From: Litomosoides sigmodontis
Lineage: Eukaryota; Nematoda; Chromadorea; Rhabditida; Onchocercidae
Assembly: GCA_963070105.1 (NCBI GenBank)
Contig: OY718805.1
Coordinates: forward strand, 5,018,001-5,082,000
Direction: 5' to 3'
Length of the DNA: 64,000 nt
Of this stretch, positions 36,968 to 56,928 are shown piece by piece. Position numbers and translations under genes: made by a program. The first letter of the stretch is position 1; each line of letters begins with the position of its first letter. The notes beneath the pieces are model-generated. The model made no database searches. It was not told where the DNA came from and saw only the letters and a list, made by a program, of their open reading frames with translations.

Positions 36968-39755
36968 TCAGTAGGCAGTTTCTACAGAAGGTGTTACTGA
37001 AATTACTTCTACTGCAGCACGTTGTGAAGACGAATACGAAGAGTGCGATCGTTGTTCGAAAGTAACGTTAACGAAGAAGAACGCAAATACACCGATAATT
37101 ACAGCCAGTACCTTAGATAGGCCTTGCTTTATATCATGCTCATGAGCACTTAATTCGGAACTCAGCATCTCAACACATGCAACATAAATGAACGTTCCAG
37201 CTGCGAATCCTTCCAACACAAATCGAATCAGCAATGCAGTGAATGTTTTCATGGAATTTATCTGAGAGGAGCAAACTTCTTTTGAATAAAAAAAATTTTT
37301 AATGAAAAGTTACTTACGATAAACAAATACAGGAAGGATGCAAGAAAGCTCGTATAACATTTTTTTTATAACAATAGGTAATATCTCGCACCTCTAAGTT
37401 CGATTTGAAAATAGGAAAAAACCCTTCCCACATTATCTAACCGATAAGAAAAGGTGAATATTTAGTTTCCTATACCTATCAAATAATTCTTTGACAATTG
37501 AACTTACTATAATAGACGTTGACATACCCATCGGAATACTACTTGCAAGCACCACTGATGAAATAAATGCTCTTCTTGGAGTAGTATTTTGTTGCGCTAA
37601 GCTAACACCCAAGGCAAATGAACAGAGTACTTCATGGATCATAATGGCGATTAAAAGACTGTAGAACTCTGTTGAGATCAGCTGCAAATAAATACTGAAA
37701 CCAAATTTTGCAGTAATTTGTAAATCATTCAAAGAATTATATTCCTTACTGTGGGAAACTAATAACTAAAAATTGATTATTTCATGCAAATACCATATAG
37801 ATTTAGATTCAATTAATAACTACTGCAGCAGTAAAAGCGGAAGTGATTGGAAAAGGTTCTGGTGAGAAGTAGAAATATATAACACTGTGATCATGATGCT
37901 GCAACTATAATCAACTAAACTTTTGTATGGGGCGCATGAAATATGCTTAAAGCGAAGGAAACACATATGAATGCTTCATAAGTCTAGAAGGCATAAGTCG
38001 GTTTGTAAATGATAACAGAAAGTACGGAAATACAGAAAATTTGGCAAAAGTTGCATTTTAATTAATATTTAATTAATTTTAATTAATATTAATCATGTGC
38101 CTTTGTTATTTGTGATACTCTTCAAAAAAAGAGTATGCTAGTAATGATGGTAACCTACACAGACCACTGAAACAAAAAGAAACACTTACCGACGATCCTA
38201 ACGCGATGCCTTCAAATACTGAGTGTGTTAAAAGACCAAACAATAAAACAAATGAACTAAGTGACATGTCCGGTGAAAGAAAATTAGTATGAGAATGTAT
38301 ACCATGGTTACGTCTTTGAGAGGCCTAAAATGTTTACAAAATATCTTTGGATGTAGAATCATCTTGAGATCAATGACCACTTTTTAATTAATGATATACT
38401 CATTGTTATTAAATACTTTTTTTAACAAAATTGTTAAAGTGCTCAAACAATTCTGAAAATTTGCACACATTTTTTATTAATATCAATGTCCTCGAACAAT
38501 AATTAACATGTTCTTGAAAAAAATCGGTTTGAAAAGCGCAGAAAATGTGCCCGACATTCGGAAGATACACTACTTTTAATAGCAACTTTACTTGCCAATA
38601 TTGTCTCACTTAGGCAAAATAAACCTTATCATTGAAATGCCGAAATTCAATTGCTACTGGATTATCAGCTCGAGCAGTGAAATCTTCGGTAACTGCATTA
38701 TCTGAGAAGAGCAATTCAGTATCCTCATCCCATCTTACCGAAGTTGTGGTAGTGTTTAACACATTCTCAGAAGATTTACTGCTTGACGGTATCCGTCTCA
38801 TTTGAGCGGAATATTTCAGCATTCTATTAGAGCCAGATTTGTGAAACACATGGACCACCTAACGATATACAAAGAGCATTATTGAGAAATGTAAGCAAAC
38901 GTTATAACGATCACTTATAACAGAATTATTGTCCAATGCCTAAGCTAAAAAAAAGAATTATTTTCATTAAGTAAAAATCATTTTCTCGACAAGAACAAAT
39001 AAAACGTATGGACACAAAAATATTTCCTCATCAATAAGACTAACTACTTAACTGCCATCAGTAAATGCAGATATTTTACGTTCCAGTGAGGATCTGATCC
39101 ATTCTCGTTAAACACACCAAAAAAAGATATGAGAACCCTACCTCTTCAAGGAGAAGTATTAAAAGAAAGCCCATCAAGACAATCAATTCCGAGTTTAAAA
39201 AGATATGCGAAGATAGATCAGAGTGACCAGCTGTTTCAGTCCACAGACTTCGGATGTGTTCTTCATGTTTTCGGATATGTGGCAGGAGGCCAAGGAAACA
39301 TGACGACAAGAATATGCCACAAGCAAAGCAGTTACTCAGTGAAATGGCATGACCTCCTTCCCTGCAAAATTTAGCAAGTTAGTAAAAGTGGCAACCTATA
39401 GCAACCTAAAGCATTATAGTTAGTTTCGAAATTTCTGCCGAAACAAGGGACTGTCTTTTGCATGTATAAAAATTGTTATAAATGCAGGTAAAATAAGTTG
39501 AAAACAAGATAAACCTGTTCGGAGAAAATTCAACAACAATATTGAAATCAGAAAGTATGTGAACTGACTGGGCGGACTTACGCATTATCTTCTGCAAAAA
39601 AAAAACCAAAAAATTGCACCTAATCAAACTTACTCGGTGTGATCCTTCACTCGCATTCGTTGTTTCAGCATGCAATAACTACCAAATGTTACAGAAAAGA
39701 GTACCACGAATATAATACAACCCCATAAAAGGCACAAGAGACTAAATAACACCAT
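36968..39755 (-). CDS. ZIP family zinc transporter (SLC39, ZIP1-3-like)
   Basis: Six minus-strand exons: 39634-39755, 39142-39361, 38625-38858, 38190-38324, 37508-37681 and 36968-37261, all in frame, 392 residues. The N terminus is a membrane segment; the second exon gives FLGLLPHIRKHEEH and a third hydrophobic helix. A long polar loop of about 80 residues (exon 3) follows. The ZIP signature is clear: HSVFEGIALG (His226) in one helix and HEVLCSFALG (His253) in the next, the residues that line the metal path. The last exon has FVLEGFAAGTFIYVACVEML and a Ser-rich tail. ZIP proteins import Zn2+ (and some Fe/Mn) into the cytosol from outside or from vesicles. The subfamily is judged from the signature; plasma membrane versus organelle cannot be decided. 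Confidence 0.92.
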
Positions 39756-40246
39756 ATTTATGCAACTACGTTCATTTATTGGTAACCATAACTGCAATCA
39801 GATACCGGTCAGGTTAATATTTAAAATACAATTATCCCATGTTTACCACGTAGAGAACGAATAACTTTTTTTGATTCTTAAATTTAATGTAAGCTCCATG
39901 CATCATGCCATATGAAACCTACTCCGCCGCGACACATACATAAACTACCACTATATATTTTAAATAATATCTCTGATGTTCATACACTATCAATGAGGAA
40001 AGAATTGATTGATAAAGAGTATTTATCTGCGAACAAAAACAAAGGCAATGGGCAACAAACACTTTGATCTGAATAAATTGTCACCAAAGCAGAAAAAAAT
40101 AGTGCTTTCATTCAGTTCTACTTAATTCACACAAAATTGAGCAAACTATAAAAAATCCTTTAGCAGAATTATTGCGCCAACAGCATTAAGTAAATAACAA
40201 GTGTTGTACCCACTTTTATGTCAAACACGAAACAAAGAAATGTGCA
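39756..40246. other. Gap between ZIP and EBP2 genes
   Basis: About 490 bases without coding signal. The spacing is longer than typical C. elegans operon gaps, so common transcription is possible but not shown. Confidence 0.5.
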
Positions 40247-42100
40247 TCATCGTTTCTTTCTTTGCTTCGCACCACTTCTCCGTACGCTCACGCCAAAACG
40301 ACTTCCTTTAACCCTACGTGCTAGACTTCCAGGTGTCGCAATTTCTTCAAAGCTGAAAAAATTTATGTGAAAATCCGCAAATATTTCAATCTCAAACAAC
40401 TGCTTCTTTATTTACAATTTCACTGAAGCATATTTTAAGGAGATTTACCTATTTTTATCATTCTTTTTAGATCTTTTCTTCTGCCCGCCAAATCCATACT
40501 TCTTGTCCCGAGCCATCCGACGAGATCTCGATTTGTTATTACTTCCGCGCATTCTTTCTTTCTCCGTCCTTTTTACTTTCACCTGAACATTCTTTTTTTC
40601 TTGCAGTGAAAAAAAACTGTTTCATATAAATCAAAATTCAAAAGATAATTAAATTTTACTAAAATACGCGCATTGCTGCAATGCTAATTTAAAATCACAA
40701 ATGAAAAAAAAACCTCATCATCCTGCAGCTTCTTTGCATTATTGAGTATGGCATCCAGATGTGACTTAACACCCTTTTGATGTTTTTTCACTGCTTCTGC
40801 CAAAACCTTTTTTTCGTTTTGTTTTCGTTCCATTACCTAAATTAACAAGTAAACTGCAATGCGTTTCATTGTAAAGCGGTAAAAAAATTATGATGAAATT
40901 AAGACCTTATTATCTATAATCATAATTATAAACCAGATGATAAAAACCTAACCTTTTTCTGCACCTTAGCTGCAAATTTCTTTTCTTGACGAATTCTACG
41001 AATTGCTTCCAACTTCTGTTTGCCTTCTTCGATTTCTGCCATACGTTGTCTTATCTACAAGCAGTATAACATTAAAACTACTAATTTCGTGAATGCATTT
41101 GTAATGAAATGAAAAAATATCAGCACTAATTCATACGAAATGAGCAATTACATCGAGCGTTTCTGGACAAATAAAAATTTTGTGAACTAAATTAACAATA
41201 ACGAAAAAAATAAACTAACCTTCTGCATATGTTGATCACTTTTTACCATTTCGGCATAATAATCTGTCGGTCGAAAAATCTTTACACCCATTTCACGTAG
41301 TTTTAACACCGCTATTTGTACGGCTTTTTCAGCTTGTTTGTAACTGCAACAAATTATCTGTGACATTTTTTTTAATACAGATTCAAGACATTCAATATCT
41401 GAAAATTAATTACATGTTGGGACGTATAGGAAAAAACCACAAAATAACTTACAAAATTATTTCCCGTTCAAAATCGTCGTTGAGCACTCTATTACCAACT
41501 TGGTCATTATTTACTGTTACGTCTAGCGTTTCCAGCCATGTTAAATTCTTTTTCAGTTCCTCAACTTTACCCTCCATCTCAGCCTTTAAATGTATAAAAT
41601 GCATATGAAACCGTAACTATTAACAATCAGAAAAAAAAGAAGCAGTCTTAACTGCACAAGAATTTTTTACTGTTAGAGCCGATCTATCTTGTTTAATGAA
41701 CTGGATACCATACTTTTTTATTTATGATTGGTCTCTTCTTTTCCACAACATAATTCAGCCTATCAGTTCTCAGTAGACCCTCGTTCAATGCAATTTGCAA
41801 CTGCAATTAAAAAATTATAGTATGAAATAACACGACTTTAAGTCAATCCTTGCTTAAATTATCTCATTTCGAAGAAAATTTGAAATTAACGAAGAAGCCG
41901 TATATTGGACTTCAATGACTAAGCAATTCTTATTTGAAGAAAAAAGTTCACAAAGACTACTTAACATCTTTCACTCAAAAATTGTATCGATAATACAGCA
42001 CCTCTCTATCCGAATCACTGCTTTCCTCTTCAGTCTCAATAGCTGAAAAAATTTGGGTATCTACGTCACCATCTGTAGTATCCATTTCTTCTCTTCGCAT
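40247..42100 (-). CDS. EBP2: rRNA-processing protein EBP2 (EBNA1BP2 homologue)
   Basis: Eight minus-strand exons: 42002-42100, 41714-41800, 41453-41583, 41220-41343, 40953-41054, 40714-40836, 40449-40582 and 40247-40352, in frame, 301 residues (human 306). The acidic N terminus (ETEEESSDSDRE) precedes conserved family blocks: LQIALNEGLLRTD, LTWLETLDVT, YKQAEKAVQIAVLKL, RPTDYYAEMVKSDQHMQK, and the basic end KKYGFGGQKKRSKKN. EBP2 is a nucleolar assembly factor of the 60S subunit (27S pre-rRNA processing). The start used is the first in-frame ATG; a second one five codons on (42085) is equally possible. The gene is head-to-head with TRMT10C, about 830 bases between start codons. Confidence 0.95.
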
Positions 42101-42926
42101 TTGGCATAAGCACTCCTTCAAGAAATCAACCATAAGATTTAAAAAAGCACCAGTGTTATCCAGTACACCAACGTTCTGTGATGCACATTTGCATACTGTA
42201 GGATAGTCCGAGTCACCGAATGAAGTTGAAAGAACAACATGATCAACACTTTTTGAAGAAAAAGCCTTGCAAAAAAAAAAATGGTGCGTGAGTCTTGTTG
42301 AAGTGTGTCACAGTGGAAGCAAGTTTTAACGACCCGCATTATTCCGAAAGCTAAGTTGGTAGCATTAATGATACATTTTGTAAGCAAAGCAATCCTCAAA
42401 TTTTAAAAGTTATGGGAAATTGAATTTTAACAAATCTTGCACTTTACCGCCGCTCAACGCATGCTTACGGACGAAAGACATTGTCAACTGACCACTAATA
42501 CCTGTTGGATTTAAGAATTGAGTGAAGGTTTACATTCCTAACAATTTGGGAGGTTGACCGGTAGGACTAAAACTCTATGAAGTGCAAGAAGCTCTCAGTC
42601 ATACTCATGACTCACGTGGCAATGTTTCAAGACAATGCTGGAGAAACAGAGGAAGATAGCGAATAAAACTGAGATACGGCAAGATTTGCTGGGTAGTGTG
42701 TTACTAAGTGTTACTAGGGTTTTAGCGAAGAAGAAAACAAACTGAGGTTCGGAATTTGAGTTGAAGTTGGAGTGACCGGTTGCAGGGAAATTCCTAGGTT
42801 TTTTTTCTTTTTTGTCGGATTCCTAAATTTGACCACTCTGTCTTCGGCTGGTTGTCTTGAATGGTATTGCAGGTTCTTGAGTGCCTTCTGTTTATAAATT
42901 TAGGATGAATCTATTCTTTTTCAGGA
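42101..42926. promoter_or_regulatory. Divergent promoter region, EBP2 / TRMT10C
   Basis: An 826-base interval between two start codons facing apart. Both genes serve RNA maturation, so shared control is plausible. No named factor site can be read with confidence. The end at 42911-42924 (CTATTCTTTTTCAG) is a strong acceptor 2 bases before the TRMT10C ATG, matching a spliced-leader site. Confidence 0.45.
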
Positions 42927-45900
42927 ATGGACAAATTTTGTCGTCTAACCTTCGCACTCGGAACAAAATGTCAAGTTTTACACTGGGAACTCATTCAACG
43001 GTAACGTTATTTACATCTTGATTACAGAGTATCATTGTCAAAGGTGTATCTGAAGTGGTGCACTTTTGGGAGGTGAAAATATGATACCTCAGCATCTTTG
43101 ACGTTATCCAAGCTAGGTGTCCCATCTTATCCGCAAGTGCTTAGGTATTTCACGTGGAGTTATACGTGTAGATCGCTTTATTTGCAATATCTTCATCTTA
43201 GTATTCGTATTTTTACAGCTTCACAACATTTATTACTTCCTCTCCGTCCTCTTCAACTCGTATTAGCTGTAACAGAGCAGTTTCGCTTGAAGCAGCCAGT
43301 TCGGATATATCGGAAGATGAAGGAAAATCAAAACTGAAGCCATCGCCCGAGTTTTTATCTTCACTTGACTCAAACTCTCGTCAATTGGTTGATAAAATAA
43401 TAGCAGAAGTTGAAGTAATTATGTTGGACTTAGTTTTCCTGTAATTTTTTTTCATCAGTTAAGCTTTTCATGACAAAAATTCCTATTTATTCAAATTTCA
43501 TTAGATAATGGAATGGATGATGCCACATCCACCATCTATTTTGCGAGATAAGCAGTGGGAAAAGTTGATGACAATAGAGAAAACAGAAGATCGAGTTGCT
43601 TACTTACGAGCATATGCGAAACATGTTTTTCGCGACGGAATGCGTGAGGCTAAAAAGAAGGCGATTGTAGATTCACGAAATGCATTACTCAATTTTCAGG
43701 TATTTTATGCTGAAATTCGTGAACTTTGGGATATCAGGATGGGTTAGGCTCCTGCAGATAGAAACGCACGAATGATTGAAAAGAGGTTGACGAAGATTAC
43801 ATCCAGATAGGAAATGTGTTATGTTAGAAATCTAGGACGGAAAATAAAATTGAGAAATTAATGCAACGCAAGCGAAATTTGTTTTAAAAATGAATAAACA
43901 CGAAAAATCAGAAATGGAAGTCTTCTAAAAATGTAATGGAGAAGTGGTGGTTAGGAAGAGATTGGGTTATGATCGAGGGATTGAATTATAATCGAAATTT
44001 TTCATCAGAATCTTCAAATAATGCGGAAGTGTAGTCTCAAATTCGGAAAATTTATGAATAGCAATCATTAACCAATGTTTTTTCGAGTCCAGTTTTTTCT
44101 AATTTTATTGTCTTAGATTCTCACTGAAAATCATTTCCATTTTTTCCATCGACCTGTTTAATTGTTTCATTTTTCTAATTTAAGCGTGCGAAGTTTGATG
44201 CTGGTGCCATGGGTTACGGTCCAACAATGTATGAATTGGTCTCTTCCAATATGGAGCGTAATGAAAGGAGTAAGCGGGACTCAATTTCCCGGATTTTTAT
44301 TTTTACTGGTGAAATGGTGACAGACATGAAAGATTTTTGACTTAGTAAATGGTTGCATTAACTTAATATTCTTTATTTATAAGAACTGATTAGTTAAAGT
44401 TGTTTTGAAGGATTTCTAATGCTATAAAATGTCGTTAAAGCACCATGGCTAGTGTTAACAAGGTTCTGCACTTCGTATTTTTGATAAAAATTCAGCAGAA
44501 TTTTTACCAAAAATGATATAGTAATTAATTGGTCATACTACGACTTCGTTATGGGCTTATGAATTGAAGAAATTTACAACTGGTAACCGGTAATATATAT
44601 ATATAGGAATTAAACATATCGAGGGAGCAGCGATGTGGAGGACATTGCGGCTTAACGAAAAACCACGACTTGTTTTGGACTGCCAGTTTATTGCTGAAAC
44701 ATTCGATGACTTTTCTTCTCGCCTTGCTACTCAACTGGAATACATCTTACAGGTGAATATCTAATTTTTGCAAAATGGTACAATTTCAAGGGGAAACAGG
44801 AATGTTAGCTCTGGAAAAACTACCATTAATTTCGAATTTTAAAGAATTTGGTACTGTTTGATTATATTTGTTGCTGACATCAGGAAAATGTTCGACGTCG
44901 AGAACCGTTTGATTTGTCGATTGTCAACTACGACGAAAATAACCCCAATTGTCAGGACGTCACGAAGTAAATTTTTATCTTTGTAAAAGAGATCAAGGTG
45001 AAAGCCATAAAAGAATCAAAAATCTTTTAGGTTGTTGAAGACTCAGTATGCTCATCAGACAATTATGCCACTTCACACAGATAGAGATGTGGTTGATTTG
45101 TACGACAAAGAAGATATCATTTATATTGCCAAGTATTTAAATTATGCTACCTTTTTATTGTTGTTCAATTTGCTTCTCAAGACTTAAAAGATAAGAAATT
45201 CATATCTGTTACAAAGATGAATAATTTCTAGGTGGGCCAAACAGGTAATACGAACTCCACTAAACAATGAAGTTTATGTAATATGTTTGGGACGTGATAA
45301 TCGGCTACCTCTTGGTGCTGCTCGAAAGCGGAATTGTCGTACAGCACGCATACCATTTAATGAACATTTCAAGTATATTTTTATGTAATTGTGCTCAAAA
45401 TTCTAAATTTGAGCAGAAATTTTTTTAGAGCATTCTTGAAAGATTGTAATAAGGTAAATGTGTAAATCTGTAGATTTGTGGATTGGGTTTTACATTGAAA
45501 GTAAGAGGAAAAATATGTTTTTTTTATTTCGGAATTTTTTATAGAAAAACTTAGAATTTATTGCATATTTTACATTTATAACTTAAAAAAAATTTTGCAG
45601 ACTTTACAACTTTCACTTTCTTCCTTTTACGAGTATAGTACGAGTTCTTCATGAAGTTTATCAAACTGGAGGGGACTGGCATACAGCTATATTGAAGGGT
45701 ATCTCCAGGTAGTAAAGAATTTTTAGAATCAGAAAATCAAATCCAAAGCCAAGTTTATGTTTGTGTTGTTTAATTTCCAACAATCTTCCAGTTTTTTTTT
45801 CCGGACACTTTCTCTTTCTATTTGTTGGCCGTACGATTCTTACTGTGATTAACTTTATGGTGTTTGGATATTTTTAGACGATATTTCATTCCTCAAGAAG

Positions 45901-46013
45901 ACAATATATCGAGAACAATGAATGCACAGGCGAGGCTCAAAAATGAAGAGTTGACCAATCAAATATCGCAAATGGTTATTGATGCCCTGCAAGTAGATAA
46001 TGAGAACAAATAA
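42927..46013 (+). CDS. TRMT10C: TRMT10C/MRPP1 homologue: mitochondrial tRNA m1R9 methyltransferase and RNase P subunit
   Basis: Ten exons: 42927-43000, 43219-43414 (or 43408), 43505-43699, 44185-44269, 44607-44752, 44884-44966, 45031-45132, 45232-45372, 45601-45708 and 45878-46013, all in frame, about 421 residues (human 403). The Arg/Ser-rich, acid-poor N terminus suits a mitochondrial presequence. The C-terminal half is a TRM10-type SPOUT methyltransferase: RLVLDCQF, then VDLYDKEDIIYIAKWAK, EVYVICLGRDNR, and RTARIPFNEHFK. The VDL-x-DxxxIIYI block is typical of TRMT10C rather than cytosolic TRMT10A/B. In animals this protein methylates position 9 of mitochondrial tRNAs and, with SDR5C1 and PRORP, forms protein-only RNase P. 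The ATG sits 2 bases after a strong acceptor. Confidence 0.9.
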
Positions 46014-48131
46014 TGGTGCTTATAACTTTCTGACTGATCTTTGATAGGAACAAGCAAAATTTTATCACATTTGAATTGTTGCTATTTATGATAGTGATAG
46101 TAACATATTTTAATTATTGTATGTTGTTTTTGTTATTCGCTGTTGTTTCAACATCCGAATGGTCAACAGGACATTTAATTAAGTGGCGTGAACTGTTGTC
46201 CCAAAATTCTTTGTTGTTCCAAACAGCGTGAACTGAAACAATGAATGACTAATCTCCTCAGTGGAACCTTCAGCATGGTGGCAGTGTATGGAGTTTGCAA
46301 ACCCACAAAATTAGTACCAAGGATGTTGCGGTTGCATAGCGAGCCACAAGTAGTATCAGGCAATTGATAGAATTCAACTAACCGTACAGCTTGCGGCTCG
46401 CAATAGGTGGTTGTTGGGAGTGGTGTGAATTGGTTGGTCGGCGTTGGGCATTGGGTGTTGCGGGATAGTTCATCGGTGAAGGGCAGGGCAGGTTGCGTTG
46501 TTTGGAGTGGTTGTAATGGAAGGCCTAAACCTTCGGAAATATCATTCTCAAAATTTCTAATGGACAGATACCGTCGTTATCGATTAAATTATTCAAATTT
46601 TGGCAAGCGAGCTAAGGGGATGGCTGTATATCGATTTCTAGTCGACTGCAGATTTAAACCAAAGGGGATGGTATTTGAATGCAGTTTCCGGTTTTGCATT
46701 TTTACCGGAGCTTTGGCTTCTTTTGCGCTATTTTCAACCTTTTGTATGATTCAACCTGGTTATATTGTCTTGTTCTGGACTTCCAGGAATAGTTCATTCC
46801 ATGTTTCAATTACACATGCAATAAAAGCTTAAGTGTTGAGTTTGTCATGGGATTGTTTTTACCTCTGAGGTTGTTTGGCAAATTGTCTATCCAAATTATC
46901 TATCAGTTGCGAAGTATGAAAGATACTTTCTAAGATCAGCAAAATCGACTATTACTAGAGTTATAACGGACCTAGAAATTTTCATATACGCCTGTTGGAG
47001 ATACATGCCTGCGTATGCCTTGTTTACTTACAAGGTTATTTTAGGTAACATCCCCACTAATTTCATTTTATTTAACTTGATCGTTTAATGGCTGCTATTG
47101 TTGCGTCTATACGAATAATTTAACAAAATTCACATTTTGAGTTCGTTTTGTTGATTAGTTTCTTTACAATCTCTACGTAAATGACCTTTGCTTTTCCAGT
47201 AGATAGAACTGGGGAAGTTTCTCTCGTACCCATTTCTTGAAATCACTTTTTACACCGTATTTGTTGTCACCTTCATTGTTTTGTCTTAATGTTATGCTTA
47301 TGGAAAGATTCTTGAAGAGCTATCGTTGAATGGTTTTATCTATGATTTGTAAGGGCAAGCACGGTAATATTTTCGCAACAAGCTAATAAATCAAAACTCT
47401 GGAGTCAACTGCATTGTTTTTCAATCTGAATCGGAAAAGAATTATGATTATGCAAAACTAGTGGATTAATATAAATTTGAACAATCGACTCGAAGAAAAT
47501 GACTGGATTGAAAGGCCTCTTAACTAATTCCATTCAGTGCTAGTAGCTTCTAGTTTCTAACTTTTCACAACAAAATCTTAATTAGTAAATTAGTAATTCA
47601 TTTTTGCTTGTTTACCTTCTAACAATGGAAGATGTTTGATTATACACACCACTATGTTGTCTGGTGCGTTAGAAAAGCAAATGTTCTAAATCTTTCAATG
47701 CATTTATGAAAAAAATACTACCCGCACAGTGTTAAGTTCAAGGAGCAAAATCCATTGAATCGCAAATAACATTTTGGCTTCTTGATTGTTAAGGCGTGTT
47801 AGGCATAAATTAGAAGCTGTGAAGGTTTGTAGAATATGAGTGACACAGGTTGCAAACACCTCACAGGTGCAAATAGCTTAGATTCGTGACATCGTTTCAG
47901 GGATGAGAATGAAGCATTCTGCTTGCTTTGACAAAGTTCTATGGTAGTTCGCGAATACGGTGCGGTTCGAACTATTCGGGGGAAGAGTCCTATAGTTTTG
48001 AAGAGAATTATAATCACACATACCGGAATTTAGCTTCGAAAGCAGACAGTTCAGATTTGTAACTAGAAAACGCGAGATGGATGAAATGTTGCAAAGTTGA
48101 CTCTGGTTAAACGTAAAATTATCAAATTTCA
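46014..48131. other. Intergenic between TRMT10C and KDM4
   Basis: About 2.1 kb. A 141-codon open frame on + (46407-46832; first ATG 46560) is unsupported by family or splice context. Otherwise AT-rich sequence with nothing recognised. Confidence 0.45.
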
Positions 48132-48132
48132 G
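48118..48132 (+). promoter_or_regulatory. Probable trans-splice acceptor of KDM4
   Basis: ATTATCAAATTTCAG lies 13 bases upstream of the KDM4 ATG, the typical position for a nematode spliced-leader acceptor. Confidence 0.5.
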
Positions 48133-48145
48133 AATTACAATACAA

Positions 48146-55438
<7,293 letters not shown>

Positions 55439-56928
55439 TTCCAGTTCAGTTTTAATTCTTGCTCGGGAGCCATTACTTTTTACTTTTTGTTTTACGTTTA
55501 TGTGCAGTTACATCCTGTTTTTGAATTGTAAATTCTTGACGGCCTTCCGTCGAAGCGTTTGCATGTGCATTACTATATTCCTTTTCTTTTTACTCTTCCT
55601 CATCCTAACTAGAAAAACGATCCCAGAAATCGTCAAAGTAGCTGTTGGTTATTCCGGCCTGAAAGCGGGTTGATGACAAATGCAGTTGAAATCTTTCTGA
55701 AAATAACGTGGCAGAAATAGGCTTTTTGTTCTCAGTTGTCAAAGTGATGTACTTAGACATATTTCAATATGATGTCTTTCATGGCACTGGACAAAAGAGC
55801 TGTAATTTAACGAAATATTTTTCTGGAGATACTCGATGCTGAAATTAATATTGTAGTATAGGAATTTTAGATTCTTTGAAATTGCAACAAACTCTCTTTT
55901 TCTCATTGCATTGTATTAACAGACTGTTTTTGTAAGGCTTTCTTATTTATTTACTTTGTGATTTTTCTAGATCTATTAATTCTTGACAGATTTCATTCTT
56001 AGTTCGTTTTCACTGCTATTTTTTATTTTAATTTCTTATTTAAAAATTACTGGATGATTAATGGGTACCGTATAATCTGTGGTATTCCATGCCATCCACC
56101 TGATTTGTTCAAAGTAATTCAGGTTCACTGTTAAATTTTTTGTTGCATCCACACTTAAATGAGATGATCGGCACAGGGCTGAAGGGAATCACTTCAGTAA
56201 TGGATGGAATGCCACGCAACAGCTGTCGACATTTTATAAGCTGAAAGGTTTGCACATGAAGTGAGGGTGTACTGGAAAGATTGTTTTTAATAGAATATTT
56301 TATGCATATTTTTTGACGAATTTTGGAAGATAGTGAAGGAGCTTCAAGTCCTGTAGAAAAGGATTGAAGTTACTGGTTATTAATGACAAGGTTTTACTGA
56401 AAAAAGCTTCCTGCATTTCATTCAAATCGAATTTTAAATTTATTTAAAAATTCGAAAGAAGTTTAGGAAAATCTTCCGTTTAGACTAGGAAAACTCTCCT
56501 GTCAGTAGTGTTCAGTAGTGGATTTTTATCTTTTAAATGTCATATATATATATATATATATATATACAGAAACGAAGTGTGCAACACGTCTGCAATATCA
56601 AATTTCAAAATTCTGAAACGGTTTCATTTTTCGCTCATCTATCTGTTCGAAATGCTTGCTGATTTCTAAACTTAGTAAGAAGTAATGATTGTTTATCGGA
56701 ACGCAGACAGCTGGAAAATGTGGGAGGCTATGTGTTCTAGCGACATACATTAGTTTATCCATCATAGGATGAAGCGCAGTTCAGGGAAACTGAAGCGATT
56801 GGGTTGGAGACATTTTTTGTCTTTCATTTTTTACTAACAGCATTCTAGCAACAGTTTGCAGTTAAATTTTTTAAATTTTATGTTAAAACAATGTCTTGAG
56901 GCTAATTAAAGTTGATATTTAAATCAAA
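55439..56928. other. 3' flank of KDM4 and intergenic
   Basis: About 1.5 kb without a supportable gene. It contains an AT dinucleotide run at 56542-56566. Confidence 0.5.
56542..56566. repeat. (AT)n microsatellite
   Basis: Uninterrupted AT/TA run of about 25 bases. Confidence 0.9.

Noticed and set aside
42904..43000. TRMT10C start at an upstream ATG (42905)
   Set aside because: That frame reaches exon 2 in the wrong phase. The ATG at 42927 fits the phase and sits next to a strong acceptor.
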